Shown piece after piece: positions 38,512-38,812 of a stretch of DNA of 38,812 bases (position 1 is its first letter; the number at the start of each line of letters is the position of its first letter). The notes beneath the pieces are model-generated. The model made no database searches and had not been told where the DNA came from. It was given only the letters and a program-made list of their open reading frames with translations. The position numbers were made by a program, and so were the translations under genes. The stretch is from Rhodospirillales bacterium (lineage in GTDB: Bacteria; Pseudomonadota; Alphaproteobacteria; Rhodospirillales; JAPHRK01): the NCBI GenBank assembly GCA_026196105.1, contig JAPHRK010000082.1, forward strand, positions 1 to 38,812, read 5' to 3'.

Positions 38512-38812
38512 ATGGCTCCTCTTAAGGACCGACCTAAAAGCAAAACATTGGCTCCCCTCAGACAAGCCAGTGTTTTTCTGAAGCCCTATACGTCCATTAT
38601 TTTCTTTGCTGCAATAGCCCTTCTTATAACCTCTGGTTCTGTTTTGGGCTTGGGGACAGGGTTGCGTTATGTGATTGATCAAGGAATTAGCCAAGGAGAT
38701 GGTGAATTTCTCGATCGGGCCCTTTGGGGCATGTTGGTGATTGTGCTGGTCTTTTCCATCGGTACCTATGCCCGTTTTTACATGGTGACATGGCTGGGGG
38801 AAAAGGTCGTCG
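38512..38812 (+). CDS. ABC exporter, N-terminal membrane part (partial)
   Basis: A frame open from ATG 38512 to the window edge (100 residues). It begins MAPLKDRPKSKTLAPLRQ, then has a hydrophobic helix (SIIFFAAIALLITSGSVLGLGTG), the RYVIDQGI motif typical of the first loop of MsbA/ABCB-type half-transporters, and a second helix (LWGMLVIVLVFSIGTYARFY). This matches ABC exporters that fuse a membrane and an ATPase domain; the ATPase part lies outside. It follows pepN by 17 nt. Confidence 0.75.
   Translation, partial: MAPLKDRPKSKTLAPLRQASVFLKPYTSIIFFAAIALLITSGSVLGLGTGLRYVIDQGISQGDGEFLDRALWGMLVIVLVFSIGTYARFYMVTWLGEKVV

Noticed and set aside
1-38812. CRISPR arrays, tRNA, rRNA genes and IS elements
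   Set aside because: No regularly spaced repeats, no cloverleaf-like sequence and no IS-type transposase other than the Mu-like one were seen by eye; a covariance scan could still find a missed small RNA.

Overview
The window joins two kinds of DNA. Positions 1-12015 are the left (early) end of a Mu-like transposable prophage, inserted so that its early genes read leftward off the window. Positions 12016-38812 are bacterial chromosome rich in signalling genes. The chromosomal side (orphan periplasmic solute-binding proteins, PAS/GGDEF cyclases, a hybrid kinase, GtrA/DPM-type glycosyltransferases, a YgiB/YgiC pair) fits a Gram-negative, probably alphaproteobacterial, Rhodospirillales-like host of moderate to low GC. 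No rRNA or other marker is present, so that placement is inference.

Prophage (right to left). The phage terminus is placed at 12015, where the phage strand begins TGTAAC. Behind it lie repeated motifs at distances close to the L1, L2 and L3 transposase sites of phage Mu. Next comes a cargo cassette of two small overlapping membrane-protein genes (11220-11835), with a predicted promoter and a GC-rich, highly structured leader. Then come the XRE-type repressor gene c and a divergent control region with a perfect 12-bp palindrome inside the predicted early promoter. The early operon follows: Ner, a ParB-like protein, a small unknown, MuA transposase (DDE residues visible), MuB ATPase, a winged-helix protein, a Cys-rich regulator, several small unknowns, Gam, an adenine-methyltransferase-like protein, GemA, an ASCH-like protein and a DUF5131 (Gp37/Gp68) protein with an Fe-S-like Cys motif. 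Many genes overlap by 1-4 nt or more. Late genes and the right end are outside the window.

Chromosome, 12.0-24.2 kb. This part holds a PAS-PAS/LOV-like-GGDEF cyclase, a tandem SnoaL protein, two small unknowns, a gamma-glutamyl-GABA hydrolase (PuuD-like) with no ordinary start codon (apparently ATC), an MBL-fold hydrolase and a GtrA protein. A surface-glycan set follows on the other strand (multi-pass membrane protein, DPM1/GtrB-type glycosyltransferase, AsnB-type amidotransferase), then a hypothetical gene, arfB and a ygiB-like lipoprotein gene.

Chromosome, 24.2-38.8 kb. After the ygiC-like ligase comes a sensory island. It has a hybrid histidine kinase in tandem with a periplasmic solute-binding protein, two more GGDEF cyclases with different sensors, and an operon-like run of a soluble chemoreceptor, a second solute-binding protein and a 3-methyladenine glycosylase. 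The window ends with a small unknown gene, pepN and the start of an ABC exporter gene.

No tRNA, rRNA, CRISPR array or IS element was recognised.
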